DNA from: Phocicoccus schoeneichii
GTDB taxonomy: Bacteria > Bacillota > Bacilli > Staphylococcales > Salinicoccaceae
Assembly: GCF_014635565.1 (NCBI RefSeq)
Contig: NZ_BMDB01000001.1
Span: forward strand, 372,001-436,000
DNA: 64,000 nucleotides
Direction of reading: 5' to 3'
The translations under genes and the position numbers were made by a program. Positions 49,741 through 63,304 of the stretch are shown in pieces. The notes beneath the pieces were generated by a model that did not search any database, was not told the DNA's origin, and worked only from the letters and a program-made list of their open reading frames with translations. Numbering within the stretch: the stretch's first letter is position 1; each line of letters begins with the position of its first letter.

Positions 49741-51921
49741 TCACTTAAACACACGTTCTACGCTGTAAATGTCAGGTAGATGTTTAATTTTTTCTACTAA
49801 TTTATATAATTCATCATTAGATAAAACCATGACAGATAAAGTAATAATCGCAAACTTATTGATATCTGCCTTTCCATTTACTCGTGTAATCGGAATTTTT
49901 TCACTTGAAACTAGATTTAATACTTCGTTCACTAAACCGTTACGATCATATCCACTAATTTCTAAATCTACTTGATATCTCTTATCTTTTTTCTTATTCG
50001 CAACCCATTCAACGTCAATGAGTCTCGCAGTTTCATTCTTGATGTTTGGACATGTTGTGACATGGACTTTTACCCCATGTCCTTTTGAAATATATCCGAT
50101 GATGTCATCACCAGGTATTGGATTACAACATTTCGCTAGATTTACGAGCATGTTATCCATACCTTCAACTACAACCCCACTGTCAGAAGATATTTCTTTG
50201 TAGTGTTTAGAACGATCCACGTCAACGACAACATTGGACTGTTCGCTTTCAGCAGGTTTGATATTTGCTGTTAAACGGTTTGTTGCTTGAGATGGTGTGA
50301 TCCCACCATAACCAACAGCAGCAAATAAGTCGTTCTTTTCTTTTAAATTATAGCGTTCTAAGACGTCTGAGATGTTTTTATCGAATAAAACATCATCTAT
50401 TTCAAGCCCGCGTGATTTAATTTCTTCTTCAATTTGAATGCGACCTTTTTCGATGTTTTCCGCTCGGTCTTGCTTTTTGAAGAAAGATTTAATTTTACTT
50501 TTCGTACTTGAAGATTTAACCATCTTTAGCCAATCTTGACTCGGCCCAAAGGACTGTTTACTTGTACGTACTTCAACAATATCACCTGTTTGAAGCACAT
50601 GGTTGATTGGGACTAGTTTACCGTTAACCTTAGCACCAATCATCTTGTTTCCGACTTCAGAGTGAACTTGATAAGCGAAATCTATTGGAGTCGCACCGCT
50701 TGGTAATTCAATCACGTCACCATTTGGTGTAAAGACATAAATTTTGTCACTGAGTAAATCATTCTTCAAAGCTTCCATGAAGTCTTGTGCATTCGCATAT
50801 GAAGACTCAGTGTCTACAATTTCTTTCACCCATTTATTTGCTGTAGTACTTTTCGCTTTTTGCTCTTTACCTTCTTTATATGCCCAGTGTGCTGCAACCC
50901 CGTGTTCAGCAACTTCGTGCATTTCAAATGTACGAATCTGAATTTCTAAAGGATCACCGTTAGGACCCACAACAGTCGTATGTAATGACTGATACATGTT
51001 TGGTTTAGGCATTGCAATGTAGTCTTTAAATCTACCTGGCATTGGCTTCCAAATCGTATGAATAATGCCGAGCGCAGCGTAACAATCACGAATATCATTT
51101 ACGAGTACTCGAATCGCGAGTAAGTCGAAAATTTGATCAAACTCTTTGTCTTGATCTTTCATCTTTTTATAAATACTATAGATGTGTTTTGCACGGCCAG
51201 AAAGTTCGTTTTTAATGTGTGATTTCTGTAGTTCATCTTCAATCATACCAATCGCACGATTGATTATAACCTCACGCTCACTACGTTTTTTCTTCATGTA
51301 ACTTACGATTCTAAAGTAACTAGCTGGATCGATATATCTGAGTGAAATATCTTCTAGTTCCCATTTAATGCTCGAAATACCGAGTCGGTTTGCGAGTGGT
51401 GCGTAGATTTCTAGTGTTTCTTTAGAAATGCGTATTTGTTTTTCTTCTGGCATTGCCTTTAAAGTACGCATGTTGTGAAGTCTGTCTGCAAGCTTTACTA
51501 AAATCACGCGAATGTCATTTGCAATAGCAATGAATAACTTACGATGGTTTTCTGCTTGCTCTTCTTCAACAGAACGGTATTTTACTTTTTCCAACTTCGT
51601 AACGCCATCTACTATTTCAGCAACTTCTTCATTGAACATTTCAACTAAGTCACTGTGCGTATATGGGGTATCTTCAACAACATCGTGTAAAAAACCAGCC
51701 ACTATCGTTGGCATATCCAGTTTTAACTCCGCTAAGATACCAGCAACTTGAATTGGATGTGCGATGTACGGTAAGCCGTTTTTTCTATATTGCCCACGAT
51801 GTGCTTTCTCTGCGAGATCATAAGCTTTTTTTATCCTATCGAGTTCTTGGTCTTCAAGATATGCACTACACATGTTAAATACGTCTTCTACTGTATATGG
51901 ATATTCCTTCTTCATACTCAT
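49741..51921 (-). CDS. rel: Bifunctional (p)ppGpp synthetase/hydrolase Rel
   Basis: 726 residues. Stringent-response enzyme. The HD hydrolase domain ([18 protein letters not shown]) and synthetase domain ([21 protein letters not shown]) are followed by TGS ([20 protein letters not shown]), a zinc-finger region with CCNP and a C-terminal ACT domain. Both catalytic domains have their motifs, so both activities are expected. GGAGGGGG precedes the ATG. Confidence 0.96.
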   Translation of the reverse strand: MSMKKEYPYTVEDVFNMCSAYLEDQELDRIKKAYDLAEKAHRGQYRKNGLPYIAHPIQVAGILAELKLDMPTIVAGFLHDVVEDTPYTHSDLVEMFNEEVAEIVDGVTKLEKVKYRSVEEEQAENHRKLFIAIANDIRVILVKLADRLHNMRTLKAMPEEKQIRISKETLEIYAPLANRLGISSIKWELEDISLRYIDPASYFRIVSYMKKKRSEREVIINRAIGMIEDELQKSHIKNELSGRAKHIYSIYKKMKDQDKEFDQIFDLLAIRVLVNDIRDCYAALGIIHTIWKPMPGRFKDYIAMPKPNMYQSLHTTVVGPNGDPLEIQIRTFEMHEVAEHGVAAHWAYKEGKEQKAKSTTANKWVKEIVDTESSYANAQDFMEALKNDLLSDKIYVFTPNGDVIELPSGATPIDFAYQVHSEVGNKMIGAKVNGKLVPINHVLQTGDIVEVRTSKQSFGPSQDWLKMVKSSSTKSKIKSFFKKQDRAENIEKGRIQIEEEIKSRGLEIDDVLFDKNISDVLERYNLKEKNDLFAAVGYGGITPSQATNRLTANIKPAESEQSNVVVDVDRSKHYKEISSDSGVVVEGMDNMLVNLAKCCNPIPGDDIIGYISKGHGVKVHVTTCPNIKNETARLIDVEWVANKKKDKRYQVDLEISGYDRNGLVNEVLNLVSSEKIPITRVNGKADINKFAIITLSVMVLSNDELYKLVEKIKHLPDIYSVERVFK

Positions 51922-51982
51922 GATCTGATACCCCCTCCGTAATTTTTAGATTTGATATTAATTTTACACTATGTTGGTTAAC

Positions 51983-52006
51983 AAAAAAAGCCTGAATTAT
52001 CAGGCT
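51983..52006 (-). terminator. Terminator of apt
   Basis: agcctg / caggct stem followed by TTTTTTTG on the minus strand. Confidence 0.8.
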
Positions 52007-52015
52007 TTCAGGCAT

Positions 52016-52534
52016 TTAATCTTCATATTTAATTAATGAGACATAATCGTATCCTTCAAGTAATGATTTACCATCAAGATATTTAAGCTCAATAAGGAAT
52101 GCCATTCCTGCTACAACGCCACCTAATTCTTCAATCAGCTTAATTGTGGCTTTTACAGTCCCACCAGTTGCAAGTAGGTCGTCTGTGATTAATACACGTG
52201 CACCTGGCTTAATTGCATCTCTGTGCATTTCAAGTGTATTTTGACCATATTCAAGATCATATTCAAACGCTACCGTTTCTCTTGGGAGCTTGCCCGGCTT
52301 ACGGACAGGTGCAAACCCAATTCCGAGTTTATAAGCAACTGGACATCCAATGATAAATCCACGTGCTTCAGGTCCTACAACAATATCGATATCCAAGTCT
52401 TTCGCATATTCTGCGATTTGATCGACGGCATATCCATATGCTTCTCCATTATCCATGATTGTTGTAATATCTTTGAATTGTACGCCTTCTTTTGGCCAAT
52501 TCTCTACTTCTGAAACATATTGTTTTAAATCCAT
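52016..52534 (-). CDS. apt: Adenine phosphoribosyltransferase
   Basis: 172 residues. Adenine salvage to AMP using PRPP. Start [24 protein letters not shown]-binding motif [21 protein letters not shown] hood motif. It lies between recJ and rel, as in S. aureus. ATG follows GGGAGGAAATC. Confidence 0.96.
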   Translation of the reverse strand: MDLKQYVSEVENWPKEGVQFKDITTIMDNGEAYGYAVDQIAEYAKDLDIDIVVGPEARGFIIGCPVAYKLGIGFAPVRKPGKLPRETVAFEYDLEYGQNTLEMHRDAIKPGARVLITDDLLATGGTVKATIKLIEELGGVVAGMAFLIELKYLDGKSLLEGYDYVSLIKYED

Positions 52535-52596
52535 GATTTCCTCCCAGGGACATTACTTTATTCATATATTTTACCATACAAATGCGTGTAAGACAT

Positions 52597-54846
52597 TTAA
52601 TTGTTTTGACTCGTAATTAAGTCCTCTAAATATTTTTTTAATTCTGGTCTTGACGACATTTTTAGTTTTGATTCAGATGCGAGTTTCTTCTGCATATCTG
52701 TGTACACCTTAGATTCACTGATAAGAATATCCTCTGTGATTTCAGGATTATAAAACACAACTCCATTCTGAAGTTTAACTCTCTCTAAATCTGTTAAAAT
52801 ATTCATCACTTTTTCTAGACTGTGCATTGAAATATTTAATTTTTTTGAAAATCGTGGTGCGTGTACTTTTAGATCGATGGCGCCATTTTTAGCTTCAGTA
52901 ATGAGATTGTATGCATCTCTCACCGTGTGTTCTTTTGGAATCCCTTGGAAAAAGAGTTCTTCTTTTTCATTTAAAATGGCGATGATCTTGCCTACTTTTA
53001 TTTCTCTTAATGTATGCTCGAATGCTTGTAGGTCAATCGGTAAATCTCTCAAAACAAGCGTGGATGCAATAAATGGTATCTGTTCACCGTAATGAAAATA
53101 ATTGCTCCCAAGTTTTTCTTTACCTTCCTGAATTAAGAAGATATCCGTCGGTTTAATTAAATTAAAGTTCTGGTCTGCTTTTGCACGCATATCAATGACT
53201 CTTAATTCATCCATTTTAACGTCTTCAATGATCATTTGTAACTTTCTATTACCATTAAATTCATTCACATTCACTTTACCAATCACACTGACATGATCAT
53301 CCGTCGACACTTCATCAGCCACGTATCCGAAGTTAAAGCCAATATAATCCATTGGTGTATTTTTCAGTTTAAATTTAAGATGGGCTTTATCTTTTCCAAT
53401 TTGTCTAATCTCATCGATTGGCTTTCTCTCTTCCATAAATACAGGCGCAGGAAACTCTTGTCCAAACGGTCCTAGCTTATAAATTTCATTTAAATGTTCT
53501 TCGTTAAATGTCGGTGATAGTTCTAAATCCACGTGACGTGTTGGTTTTACTTTAAGTAAGTGTTCATTCACGTACAAAGTTGCCTTTTCTTTGAATATCT
53601 CAATATCCGCTTCAGGCACAGTAATACCGAACGCTGCTGCGTGACCATGAGCAACTTGAGTTGAATCCACACTGCGTATTAATGATAAGAGGTCCACACC
53701 TTCAATCGAACGGCTCGAACCTTTATATACACCTTCATCATGTGTGAGTAGAATCGCAGGTACGCCATTCTCTTCAACGATTCTAGAAGCAACGATGCCT
53801 AGAATACCAGGGTGCCAATCTCTACCATAAATGATTTGGACCTTATTATCTGTGTTGATCTGATCTTTTGCTTCTAAAAGTGTTGTTTCCACCATTTCTT
53901 TACGCGTATTGTTCAACTCTTCAATTTCAGCTGCTAACATGTTCGCGTAACTTGTATCATCAGTCAGTAACAATTCTACTCCAATAGATGCGTCACTAAT
54001 GCGTCCTGTTGAATTTAATCTTGGACCAAAGAAAAAGCCGATTGTTTCAGTATCAATAGAGTCATTTTTTTCATTTAAATTCATGACCGCACGTAAACCG
54101 AGTGGTAAATTTTGATTTAATTCTTTTAAACCATCGATGACAATCCGCTTGTTTTCACCAAACATAGGTACCATATCAGCTACTGTTCCAATTGCAGCAA
54201 GCCCTATGAGATTTGATTTTAACAATCCGAGTGCTTCTACAACTTTATATGTGATTCCGACACCTGCTAAATGCGGATCACTGTAGTTCCCAGATGGATG
54301 ATTTGGGTGAATAATAATTGCGTCAGGCAATGTGTCACTAAACTCATGGTGATCAATAATAATTGCATCGACACCATGATCTTTTAGTAGTTCAAATTCA
54401 CGTACAGCAGTGACACCATTATCGACTGTAATGATGAGATCAACATTGCCTATTACTTCTTGTTCAAAGAAATCATAGTTTGGTCCATATCCATGGTCTA
54501 CACGGTTTGGAATGAAGAAATGAACATTATCTGTTTTATCTAAGAGTGCTGAATATAGTAGCACCGTACTTGTGATACCATCAGCATCGTAGTCACCATA
54601 GATGAGGATTGTACTCCCTGACTCAATGTGTCTATTGATTGTGTCCACTGCTCTATCAATGTCATAAATCTCTTTAAAATTTCCATATTCAGGTTGAAGT
54701 ACTGTTTTTATCTTCTCATAAGACGTAATATGTCTACGTTCTAGAAATTCTTTTGCGAAGGGTGAAATAGAAAATTCATTGACAGTCTCATCACTGATTT
54801 CCTCTATTTTTTTATTCAAAACCCAGTTGTATAATGATTTGAACAT
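52597..54846 (-). CDS. recJ: Single-stranded-DNA-specific exonuclease RecJ
   Basis: 749 residues. 5'-3' ssDNA exonuclease of the DHH family. The catalytic motifs are YGDYDADGITST, TVDNGVTA, IIDHHEFSD (DHH) and AIGTVADMVP. The C-terminal DHHA1 domain has SRSIEGVDLL and GHAAAFGITVP. OB-fold and Firmicute-specific C-terminal extensions are present. Full length. Confidence 0.95.
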   Translation of the reverse strand: MFKSLYNWVLNKKIEEISDETVNEFSISPFAKEFLERRHITSYEKIKTVLQPEYGNFKEIYDIDRAVDTINRHIESGSTILIYGDYDADGITSTVLLYSALLDKTDNVHFFIPNRVDHGYGPNYDFFEQEVIGNVDLIITVDNGVTAVREFELLKDHGVDAIIIDHHEFSDTLPDAIIIHPNHPSGNYSDPHLAGVGITYKVVEALGLLKSNLIGLAAIGTVADMVPMFGENKRIVIDGLKELNQNLPLGLRAVMNLNEKNDSIDTETIGFFFGPRLNSTGRISDASIGVELLLTDDTSYANMLAAEIEELNNTRKEMVETTLLEAKDQINTDNKVQIIYGRDWHPGILGIVASRIVEENGVPAILLTHDEGVYKGSSRSIEGVDLLSLIRSVDSTQVAHGHAAAFGITVPEADIEIFKEKATLYVNEHLLKVKPTRHVDLELSPTFNEEHLNEIYKLGPFGQEFPAPVFMEERKPIDEIRQIGKDKAHLKFKLKNTPMDYIGFNFGYVADEVSTDDHVSVIGKVNVNEFNGNRKLQMIIEDVKMDELRVIDMRAKADQNFNLIKPTDIFLIQEGKEKLGSNYFHYGEQIPFIASTLVLRDLPIDLQAFEHTLREIKVGKIIAILNEKEELFFQGIPKEHTVRDAYNLITEAKNGAIDLKVHAPRFSKKLNISMHSLEKVMNILTDLERVKLQNGVVFYNPEITEDILISESKVYTDMQKKLASESKLKMSSRPELKKYLEDLITSQNN

Positions 54847-54859
54847 ATAATTCCCCTTT

Positions 54860-54885
54860 AAAAAAACGTCTAGTTTCCTAGACGT
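54860..54885 (-). terminator. Terminator of secDF
   Basis: acgtctag / ctagacgt perfect stem with TTTTTTT on the minus strand. Confidence 0.85.
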
Positions 54886-54893
54886 TTCGTTTT

Positions 54894-57173
54894 TTATACG
54901 ACTACCTTGTCATTATCTTTTTTAGAATCGTCATATACTATAAGTGTACCACCATTTTTACGTAGCTGTTTCTTTTTAAGTACGCCCCAAAGTTGGATGG
55001 CAATGAAGAGTGATGAGTACACTCCACTAATTAAACCAACGAGTAGTGCAACTGAGAATGTGAAGATTGCGTCACTTCCCATTAATACTAAGAACACAAC
55101 GACGATTAAAACAGTCAGTACTGTGTTGATAGAACGAGTCAATGTCTGTCTGAGTGACGTATTGATGAGTCGATCAATGTCCGCTTCACTACGATAGACT
55201 TTCATTTTCTTATTGTTTTCACGTATACGGTCAAGTGTAACGATGGTGTCGTTGATGGAATACCCGACAATCGTCAGTACAGCTGCAATAAACGTAATAT
55301 CCACTTCTAATCTGAAGATGGAGAATACCGCAACCATTATAAATACGTCATGTAAGAGTGCGAGCACCGCTGGTAAACCCATGCGCCATTCGAAACGAAT
55401 CGTTACATAGATTATGATACCAATCGCAGCATATAGTAACGCTAATCCTGCGTTTCTAACAAGTTCTTGACCAATCACCGGACTCACCGTTGAAAGCATT
55501 GGTTCAGCCCCGTATTTTTCTTTAAAGTAAGACTGTACATTGGCAACTTCTTCTTTATTTAAATCTGTTGCATAACGCGCAACTACTGTATTGTTACCAC
55601 TTGTTGAAATACTCTCAGGTTCTACCCCTAAATCTTTCAACTCATTATTTACAGTTTCAGCAGTGACACCGTCTGTCACTTGAATGTCCGCACGTGTACC
55701 ACTTGTAAAGTCGATACCAAGATTTAACTTAAAGATAAAGAGCACAACAATACCTGCGACAATAAGCACTCCGCTTAGTGCGAAAAATTTGTTTGCATGT
55801 TTCGCGAAGTCTAACTTATCCCAAGCTGTAGTTAGATCTTGAACATCTACACCCTCACTGATTAAGTGGATGTGTTTTTGTTTAAGTCCAAACAGACCAG
55901 GCTTGTTGTCTAAATATCCAGAGTTTACAAGTAATCTCATAAGTACTCGTGTTAAGAATACTGCTGTCACAAAGCTCATAATGATTGATAGTAAGAGCAT
56001 TGTTGCGAAACCTTTAACACTTGATGTACCAAAAATAAAGAGTACGATTGCAGCGATTAACGTAGTAAGGTTTGCATCGACGATGGTCCATAATGATTGA
56101 CCTGCACCTTTTTGATACGCAGCTTTCGTCGTTCGACCAATCCTTAATTCTTCCTTAATACGCTCATACAAGATGATATTGGCATCGACAGCCATACCGA
56201 CCCCGAGAATCAGTGCGGCAATACCTGGAAGCGTAAGTACACCGTTAATTAAGTTAAATGCATATACTGTTACGAATACATAAACAATTAACGTAATAGA
56301 TGCAACAATACCAGGCACTCTGTAGAATAAAATCATAAAGAGAAGAACAAGACCAACACCAATTGCACCAGCAATGACAGTTTCACTTAGAGCTTTTTCA
56401 CCGAACTGTGCACCAACTGAAGTTGAATAAATCTCCGTTAACTTAACAGGAAGTGCACCTGAGTTTAGTAGTGCTGCAATATTTTGCGCACGCTCTAACC
56501 CTTCTTTACCTTGGAACCCACCTGAAATCATTACGTCCGTTGAGTTAATTGGCTGTGCCACATTCGCTGCAGAGATAAACTTCGGATTCTCTTTCATTGC
56601 TTCTTCTTTATATGAGTCTACGCCTTCCTCAAAATCCATCCAAATGACCATGATATTTTGACCTTCAGGCATTTCTGAGATCTTTTTCGTCACTTCATTG
56701 AATTTTGACGCATCCTTTAATTTTAGTGATACCATCGGGTTGTTGAGCTCGTCATATCCTTGGCTTGCGCCACCCTGTTCTAAATCTCCACCTGAGAGCA
56801 TCACATTGTCATTGACGTCACGAATTGTGAGCTCTGCTTGAGTTGCGAGTAGTTCACGCGCAGATTGCTGATCATCTATACCAGCGAGCTGTACTCGAAT
56901 TCTATTTCCTTCTTCAATTTGAATATTTGGCTCACTAACCCCAAGCACGTTGACACGAGAATCTAAAGTTGATGCTGTTGAACGAACCGCCGTATCATCA
57001 ATTTTTTCTCCGTCATTAAGTGGTTCAACTTGGTATAAGACTTCAAAACCACCCTGTAAATCAAGCCCTAAATTAACATCTTTGAATATATCTTTTGCTG
57101 TGAGTGAAATAACTGTAAAAAGTAAAACTACAATCAACAGCCAAGAAATTATTCTACTTGGTTTCTTTTTCAC
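54894..57173 (-). CDS. secDF: Protein translocase subunit SecDF (fused)
   Basis: 759 residues. RND-type membrane protein that uses the proton gradient to help Sec-dependent export. SecD half: first membrane helix, DVNLGLDLQGGFEVLY, the large periplasmic-side P1 domain, then five helices with ILGVGMAVDANIILYERI. SecF half: NLGIDFTSGTRADIQV and a second set with VGYSINDTIVTLDRIREN. The single fused gene is typical of Bacillus and Staphylococcus. Confidence 0.96.
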   Translation of the reverse strand: MKKKPSRIISWLLIVVLLFTVISLTAKDIFKDVNLGLDLQGGFEVLYQVEPLNDGEKIDDTAVRSTASTLDSRVNVLGVSEPNIQIEEGNRIRVQLAGIDDQQSARELLATQAELTIRDVNDNVMLSGGDLEQGGASQGYDELNNPMVSLKLKDASKFNEVTKKISEMPEGQNIMVIWMDFEEGVDSYKEEAMKENPKFISAANVAQPINSTDVMISGGFQGKEGLERAQNIAALLNSGALPVKLTEIYSTSVGAQFGEKALSETVIAGAIGVGLVLLFMILFYRVPGIVASITLIVYVFVTVYAFNLINGVLTLPGIAALILGVGMAVDANIILYERIKEELRIGRTTKAAYQKGAGQSLWTIVDANLTTLIAAIVLFIFGTSSVKGFATMLLLSIIMSFVTAVFLTRVLMRLLVNSGYLDNKPGLFGLKQKHIHLISEGVDVQDLTTAWDKLDFAKHANKFFALSGVLIVAGIVVLFIFKLNLGIDFTSGTRADIQVTDGVTAETVNNELKDLGVEPESISTSGNNTVVARYATDLNKEEVANVQSYFKEKYGAEPMLSTVSPVIGQELVRNAGLALLYAAIGIIIYVTIRFEWRMGLPAVLALLHDVFIMVAVFSIFRLEVDITFIAAVLTIVGYSINDTIVTLDRIRENNKKMKVYRSEADIDRLINTSLRQTLTRSINTVLTVLIVVVFLVLMGSDAIFTFSVALLVGLISGVYSSLFIAIQLWGVLKKKQLRKNGGTLIVYDDSKKDNDKVVV

Positions 57174-57237
57174 CTCGTCACCTTACCTTTCAATAGCTCA
57201 ATTATAAACTTATTTGGGTAAAAAAAAAATGGAAAAT

Positions 57238-57260
57238 AAAAAAAGCCGACAGAGTCGACT
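57238..57260 (-). terminator. Hairpin between yajC and secDF
   Basis: agccgac / gtcgact stem with one G-U pair, followed by TTTTTTTAT on the minus strand. Confidence 0.7.
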
Positions 57261-57262
57261 TT

Positions 57263-57526
57263 TTAAGCCTTGTTTACAACTTGATGTAACGCACGACGTT
57301 CGAATTTTACAACGGTGCCATCACCAAGATCCACATACATGTGGTTTGCATCAAATGAAGTAACAACACCGTTAATACCACCAACAGTGATAATTTCGTC
57401 TCCTTTATTAAGGCTAGACTGCATGTTGTTCATTTCTTTTTGACGCTTCTGAGCTGGACGAATCATTAAGAAATACATCACAGCAAAGATCGCGATAAAT
57501 GGTAGTAACATTCCAAGAATATCCAT
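57263..57526 (-). CDS. yajC: Preprotein translocase subunit YajC
   Basis: 87 residues. One N-terminal membrane helix (MLLPFIAIFAVMYFLMIRPA), followed by QKRQKEMNNMQSSLNKGDEI and a small beta domain with VGGINGVV. Associates with SecDF in other bacteria. Between tgt and secDF, the standard position. Confidence 0.94.
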   Translation of the reverse strand: MDILGMLLPFIAIFAVMYFLMIRPAQKRQKEMNNMQSSLNKGDEIITVGGINGVVTSFDANHMYVDLGDGTVVKFERRALHQVVNKA

Positions 57527-57540
57527 TATATATTTTCTCC

Positions 57541-59708
<2,168 letters not shown>

Positions 59709-59719
<11 letters not shown>

Positions 59720-60722
59720 TATTGTTTGCTCCAAACGATTGTTCAAAATAGTCTATTGCTTTTGCCGTTGCTTTTCTACCTCGTGGCGTACGCTCTAAGA
59801 ATCCTTTTTGAATTAAATAAGGCTCATAAACGTCTAAAAGTGTGATAACTTCTTCACCAATTGAGACCGCAACAGTTTCAAGTCCAACGGGGCCACCGCC
59901 ATACGTCTCAATGATCGTCTGCATAATTTTATGGTCTACTGGATCGAGTCCTTCACCATCGACTTCTAACACATTAAGCGCATAGTTCGTCGTCTCTAAA
60001 GTGATGGATTTTTCCTCTTTTACCATTGAAAAGTCTCTGACACGTCTAAGTAAACGATTCGCAATACGCGGTGTACCTCTACTGCGCTTCGCGAGCTCGT
60101 GTGCAGAATCAGCATCAATCTTACTATCAAAGATATCTGCAGTACGATTTATTATCGTTTCTAGACTATCAATATCGTAATATTCTAGTCTTAATTGCAC
60201 ACCAAAACGGTCTCGTAATGGTGCCGATAAACTCCCAAAACGCGTCGTCGCACCGACCAATGTAAATGGAGGCAAATCGATTCTGATGCTTCTTGCTTCA
60301 TCACCTTTACCTATCACAACGTCAATGAAAAAATCTTCCATTGCTGAATATAAAATTTCTTCGACAATCCTAGGGAGTCTGTGAATTTCATCAATAAATA
60401 AAACGTCACCTGGCTCGAGACTAGAAAGAATTGCAGCAAGATCACCTGGACGCTCAATGGCAGGTCCAGTTGTCGTTCTGATATTGACTTCCATTTCATG
60501 GGCGATGATGTTAGATAACGTCGTCTTTCCAAGACCTGGTGGGCCGTGTAAGATCACGTGGTCTAGCGCTTCACCGCGCATTTTAGCTGCATCAATAAAA
60601 ATCTTTAAGTTTCTTTTAATTGTATCTTGGCCAATATATTGTGATAAAACGATGGGACGAAGAGACAACTCAACCATTTCTTCGCCAGTTTCTTGCGCGT
60701 CATTTAGTATTCTTTCGTCCAT
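59709..60722 (-). CDS. ruvB: Holliday junction branch-migration ATPase RuvB
   Basis: 337 residues. AAA+ motor of RuvAB. Walker A is [15 protein letters not shown], Walker [15 protein letters not shown], sensor 1 [19 protein letters not shown], then the C-terminal winged helix with [16 protein letters not shown] follows GGGAGGAAATT. Downstream of ruvA by 15 bp. Confidence 0.97.
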
Positions 60723-60737
60723 AATTTCCTCCCACTA

Positions 60738-61331
60738 TTATTCGACAATAAATTTTAACCCTTGTTTGACTGCCTCTTCGACAGTGTCGATGTCTAACTG
60801 CTTCAGGTGTTTATCTAATTTAGTAAGTTCTCTCTTACTGTAACCTAGGGCCTCTAGTGTCATCAGTGCTTCATCTATAATAACGTCGTTTGATTTAGTA
60901 GTCACTTGAACTGTTTCTACTAACTCTTCGTCATAAGAAAGCTTACCTTTAAGGTCTAAAATAATCTGCATTGAAGACTTTTTACCAATCCCCGGAAACT
61001 TCTGAAGATACGCCTGATCCTCATTTTCAATAGCATGGATTATTTCGTTTGGTGTTGATGCGGCTAAGATTGCGAGTGCACTCTTAGGACCAATTCCTGT
61101 CACTTTAAGGAGAGAGTGAAACATCGCTTTCTCCTTTTCTGTTTTAAATCCATACAACGTTAGACTATCTTCGCGTACAATTTGTTCAATAAAAATCTGC
61201 ACTTCAGTGTTTAATGCACTTTCAAATCTAAATGGATTTGGTACAACAATTAAAAAACCAATATTATTATTTTCAAGCGTGACAAAAGTTGGTTTAACTT
61301 CTGTAATTACTCCCTTAATATATTGATACAT
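60738..61331 (-). CDS. ruvA: Holliday junction DNA helicase subunit RuvA
   Basis: 197 residues. Tetramer that binds four-way junctions. N-terminal OB domain (MYQYIKGVITEVKPTFVTLE), two HhH motifs (LLKVTGIGPKSALAIL, LQKFPGIGKKSSMQIILDL) and the C-terminal domain III that contacts RuvB (EALMTLEALGYSKREL). Partner RuvB follows. Confidence 0.96.
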   Translation of the reverse strand: MYQYIKGVITEVKPTFVTLENNNIGFLIVVPNPFRFESALNTEVQIFIEQIVREDSLTLYGFKTEKEKAMFHSLLKVTGIGPKSALAILAASTPNEIIHAIENEDQAYLQKFPGIGKKSSMQIILDLKGKLSYDEELVETVQVTTKSNDVIIDEALMTLEALGYSKRELTKLDKHLKQLDIDTVEEAVKQGLKFIVE

Positions 61332-61339
61332 TTCTTCAC

Positions 61340-62623
61340 CTATTCTACAAATTCAAATTCAAAGTCCATAATTCTAACGATTTCACCTGTCTTAATGCCA
61401 CGTTTACGTAGTGCTTCATCAATACCCATAGAACGCATTTGTCGTGCGAAACGACGGACTGCAGAATCTCTTGAGAAATCAGTCATCATAAACAGACGTT
61501 CGATACCTTCGCCAGAAACAACAAATGTACCATCCATATCACGTGAAATTTCGAATTGATCGCGATCTTTTTCATGTTTATAAACAACACGAATGTCAGA
61601 ATCATCAATTTCAACTTCTTCTTGTTCTTCATAATTATCGAGTGTATCAGCAATTTCATAAAGTAACTCGTCAATACCTTGACCTGTAACCGCAGAAATC
61701 TGCATGATTTTAGAATCTGTATCGACTTCTCTCTTAAATTTTTCGAGTGTTTCATCGTCTGATAAAATTTCGATTTTATTTAACGCAATAATTTCAGGAC
61801 GAGATAATAGTGATTCATTATATAATTTCATTTCATTTCTGATTGTATTATAGTCTTCCACGGCATCTCTAAATTCAGTTTCAGCAATATCAATCACGTG
61901 AACAAGCACTTTAGTACGCTCTACGTGTCTCAAGAACTGATGTCCGAGACCAGTACCTTCTGACGCACCTTCGATTAAACCAGGTAAGTCCGCCATAACG
62001 AAGCTACGTCCGTCTTTAGTGTTCACGACACCAAGGTTCGGCTTAATTGTAGTGAATGGATATGCAGCAATTTTTGGTTCAGCACGTGATACTCTGCTAA
62101 GAAGTGTTGACTTACCAACACTTGGGAAACCAACTAGCCCAACGTCTGCCATGAGTTTGAGTTCTAAGATAACTTCAACTTCTTGACCAGGTTCTCCGCC
62201 TTCTGCGAAGTCCGGTGCAGTATTGCGACTTGATACGAAACGAGAGTTTCCGCGTCCACCACGCCCACCTTTAGCGATGACAGCCGTTTGACCATCCGTT
62301 GTTAGGTCAGCAATAGGTGCACCACTTTCAGCATCCTTCACGATTGTACCTGGTGGTACTTTTAGAATTAATGCATCACGACTCTTACCGTGTTTATTTG
62401 CGTTCATTCCGTTTTCACCATGCTCGGCTTTAAAGTGGCTTTGGAATCTAAAATCCATTAAAGTACGGAGACCTTCATCCACTTGCATGACGATATCGGC
62501 ACCATTACCACCATCACCTCCAGCAGGACCACCCATTGGTACATATTTTTCACGACGGTATGCAACAAGTCCGTTACCACCGTTACCTGCTTTTAAATGT
62601 ATTTTTACATAATCGACAAACAT
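61340..62623 (-). CDS. obg: GTPase Obg (CgtA)
   Basis: About 427 residues. Essential ribosome-associated GTPase. The glycine-rich Obg fold starts [20 protein letters not shown]. The G domain has [27 protein letters not shown] and LNKIEI. The C-terminal OCT domain marks the Staphylococcus/Bacillus form. ATG at 62623 follows ATGGAGGTG; the open frame continues to 62794 through the rpmA terminator and is not used. Confidence 0.97.
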   Translation of the reverse strand: MFVDYVKIHLKAGNGGNGLVAYRREKYVPMGGPAGGDGGNGADIVMQVDEGLRTLMDFRFQSHFKAEHGENGMNANKHGKSRDALILKVPPGTIVKDAESGAPIADLTTDGQTAVIAKGGRGGRGNSRFVSSRNTAPDFAEGGEPGQEVEVILELKLMADVGLVGFPSVGKSTLLSRVSRAEPKIAAYPFTTIKPNLGVVNTKDGRSFVMADLPGLIEGASEGTGLGHQFLRHVERTKVLVHVIDIAETEFRDAVEDYNTIRNEMKLYNESLLSRPEIIALNKIEILSDDETLEKFKREVDTDSKIMQISAVTGQGIDELLYEIADTLDNYEEQEEVEIDDSDIRVVYKHEKDRDQFEISRDMDGTFVVSGEGIERLFMMTDFSRDSAVRRFARQMRSMGIDEALRKRGIKTGEIVRIMDFEFEFVE

Positions 62624-62644
62624 TTTGTCACCTCCATTAAATTT

Positions 62645-62675
62645 ATAAAAAAAAGCATCAGCTTCTGCTGATGCT
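62645..62675 (-). terminator. Terminator of rplU-prp-rpmA
   Basis: agcatcagc / gctgatgct 9-bp perfect stem (62654-62675) followed by TTTTTTTT on the minus strand. Confidence 0.9.
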
Positions 62676-62684
62676 ACAATTACA

Positions 62685-62975
62685 TTACTTTGCTTCTTGG
62701 TATACAGAAACACGTTTTTTGTCTCTACCGAAACGTTCGAACTTAACAACACCATCGACTTTAGCGAATAATGTATCGTCTCCACCGCGTCCAACGTTCA
62801 CGCCTGGATGAATTTTAGTTCCACGTTGACGATAAATAATTGATCCACCTGTTACAAATTGTCCGTCTTGACGTTTAGCACCAAGTCTCTTTGAGTGTGA
62901 ATCACGACCGTTTTTAGTTGAACCTACACCCTTCTTAGATGCGAAGAATTGTAAGTCTAATTGTAATTTAAACAT
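62685..62975 (-). CDS. rpmA: 50S ribosomal protein L27 with cleavable N-terminus
   Basis: 96 residues. L27 reaches into the peptidyl-transferase centre. The protein starts [20 protein letters not shown]. The LQFFA motif is the site where Firmicute L27 is cut (between Phe11 and Ala12 here) by the protease Prp before ribosome assembly. prp lies directly upstream in the operon. Confidence 0.97.
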   Translation of the reverse strand: MFKLQLDLQFFASKKGVGSTKNGRDSHSKRLGAKRQDGQFVTGGSIIYRQRGTKIHPGVNVGRGGDDTLFAKVDGVVKFERFGRDKKRVSVYQEAK

Positions 62976-62986
62976 TTAAGTCCACC

Positions 62987-63304
62987 TCACTTATAACTTA
63001 ATTTAATATATTCTTGGTATGACTCTTCTATCGTTTGTAGTGATATAATCATAGAATTCAGAATGAGTTCAGCACGTTCATCAAATTCTAATATATCAAT
63101 TTTAAAGTAGCCACCATTCGGATCTTGTTCAACGGATACTTTTCCTTCAGTAAGTTCGAACAACGCATTGGTTGAACCAAACACTACTGCAGATGCACCT
63201 GCACAAACAATATCTTGACCATGAACGTCATAGTCTGCATGGCCACGCATTGTGATACGCTCAATTTGATTACTGTTACTCTTCTTAATTTCTATTTCAA
63301 CCAT
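62987..63304 (-). CDS. prp: Ribosomal-processing cysteine protease Prp
   Basis: 105 residues. Cleaves the L27 N-terminal extension; essential in S. aureus. The catalytic pair His22 (MRGHADYD) and Cys34 (DIVCAGASAVVFG) are at the same residue numbers as reported for the S. aureus enzyme. Located between rplU and rpmA, with a 1-bp overlap to rplU. Confidence 0.95.
   Translation of the reverse strand: MVEIEIKKSNSNQIERITMRGHADYDVHGQDIVCAGASAVVFGSTNALFELTEGKVSVEQDPNGGYFKIDILEFDERAELILNSMIISLQTIEESYQEYIKLSYK

Noticed and set aside
62624-62794. N-terminal extension of Obg by 57 residues
   Set aside because: It reads through the rpmA terminator hairpin, and the ATG at 62623 has an excellent ribosome-binding site and the conserved Obg N-terminus.
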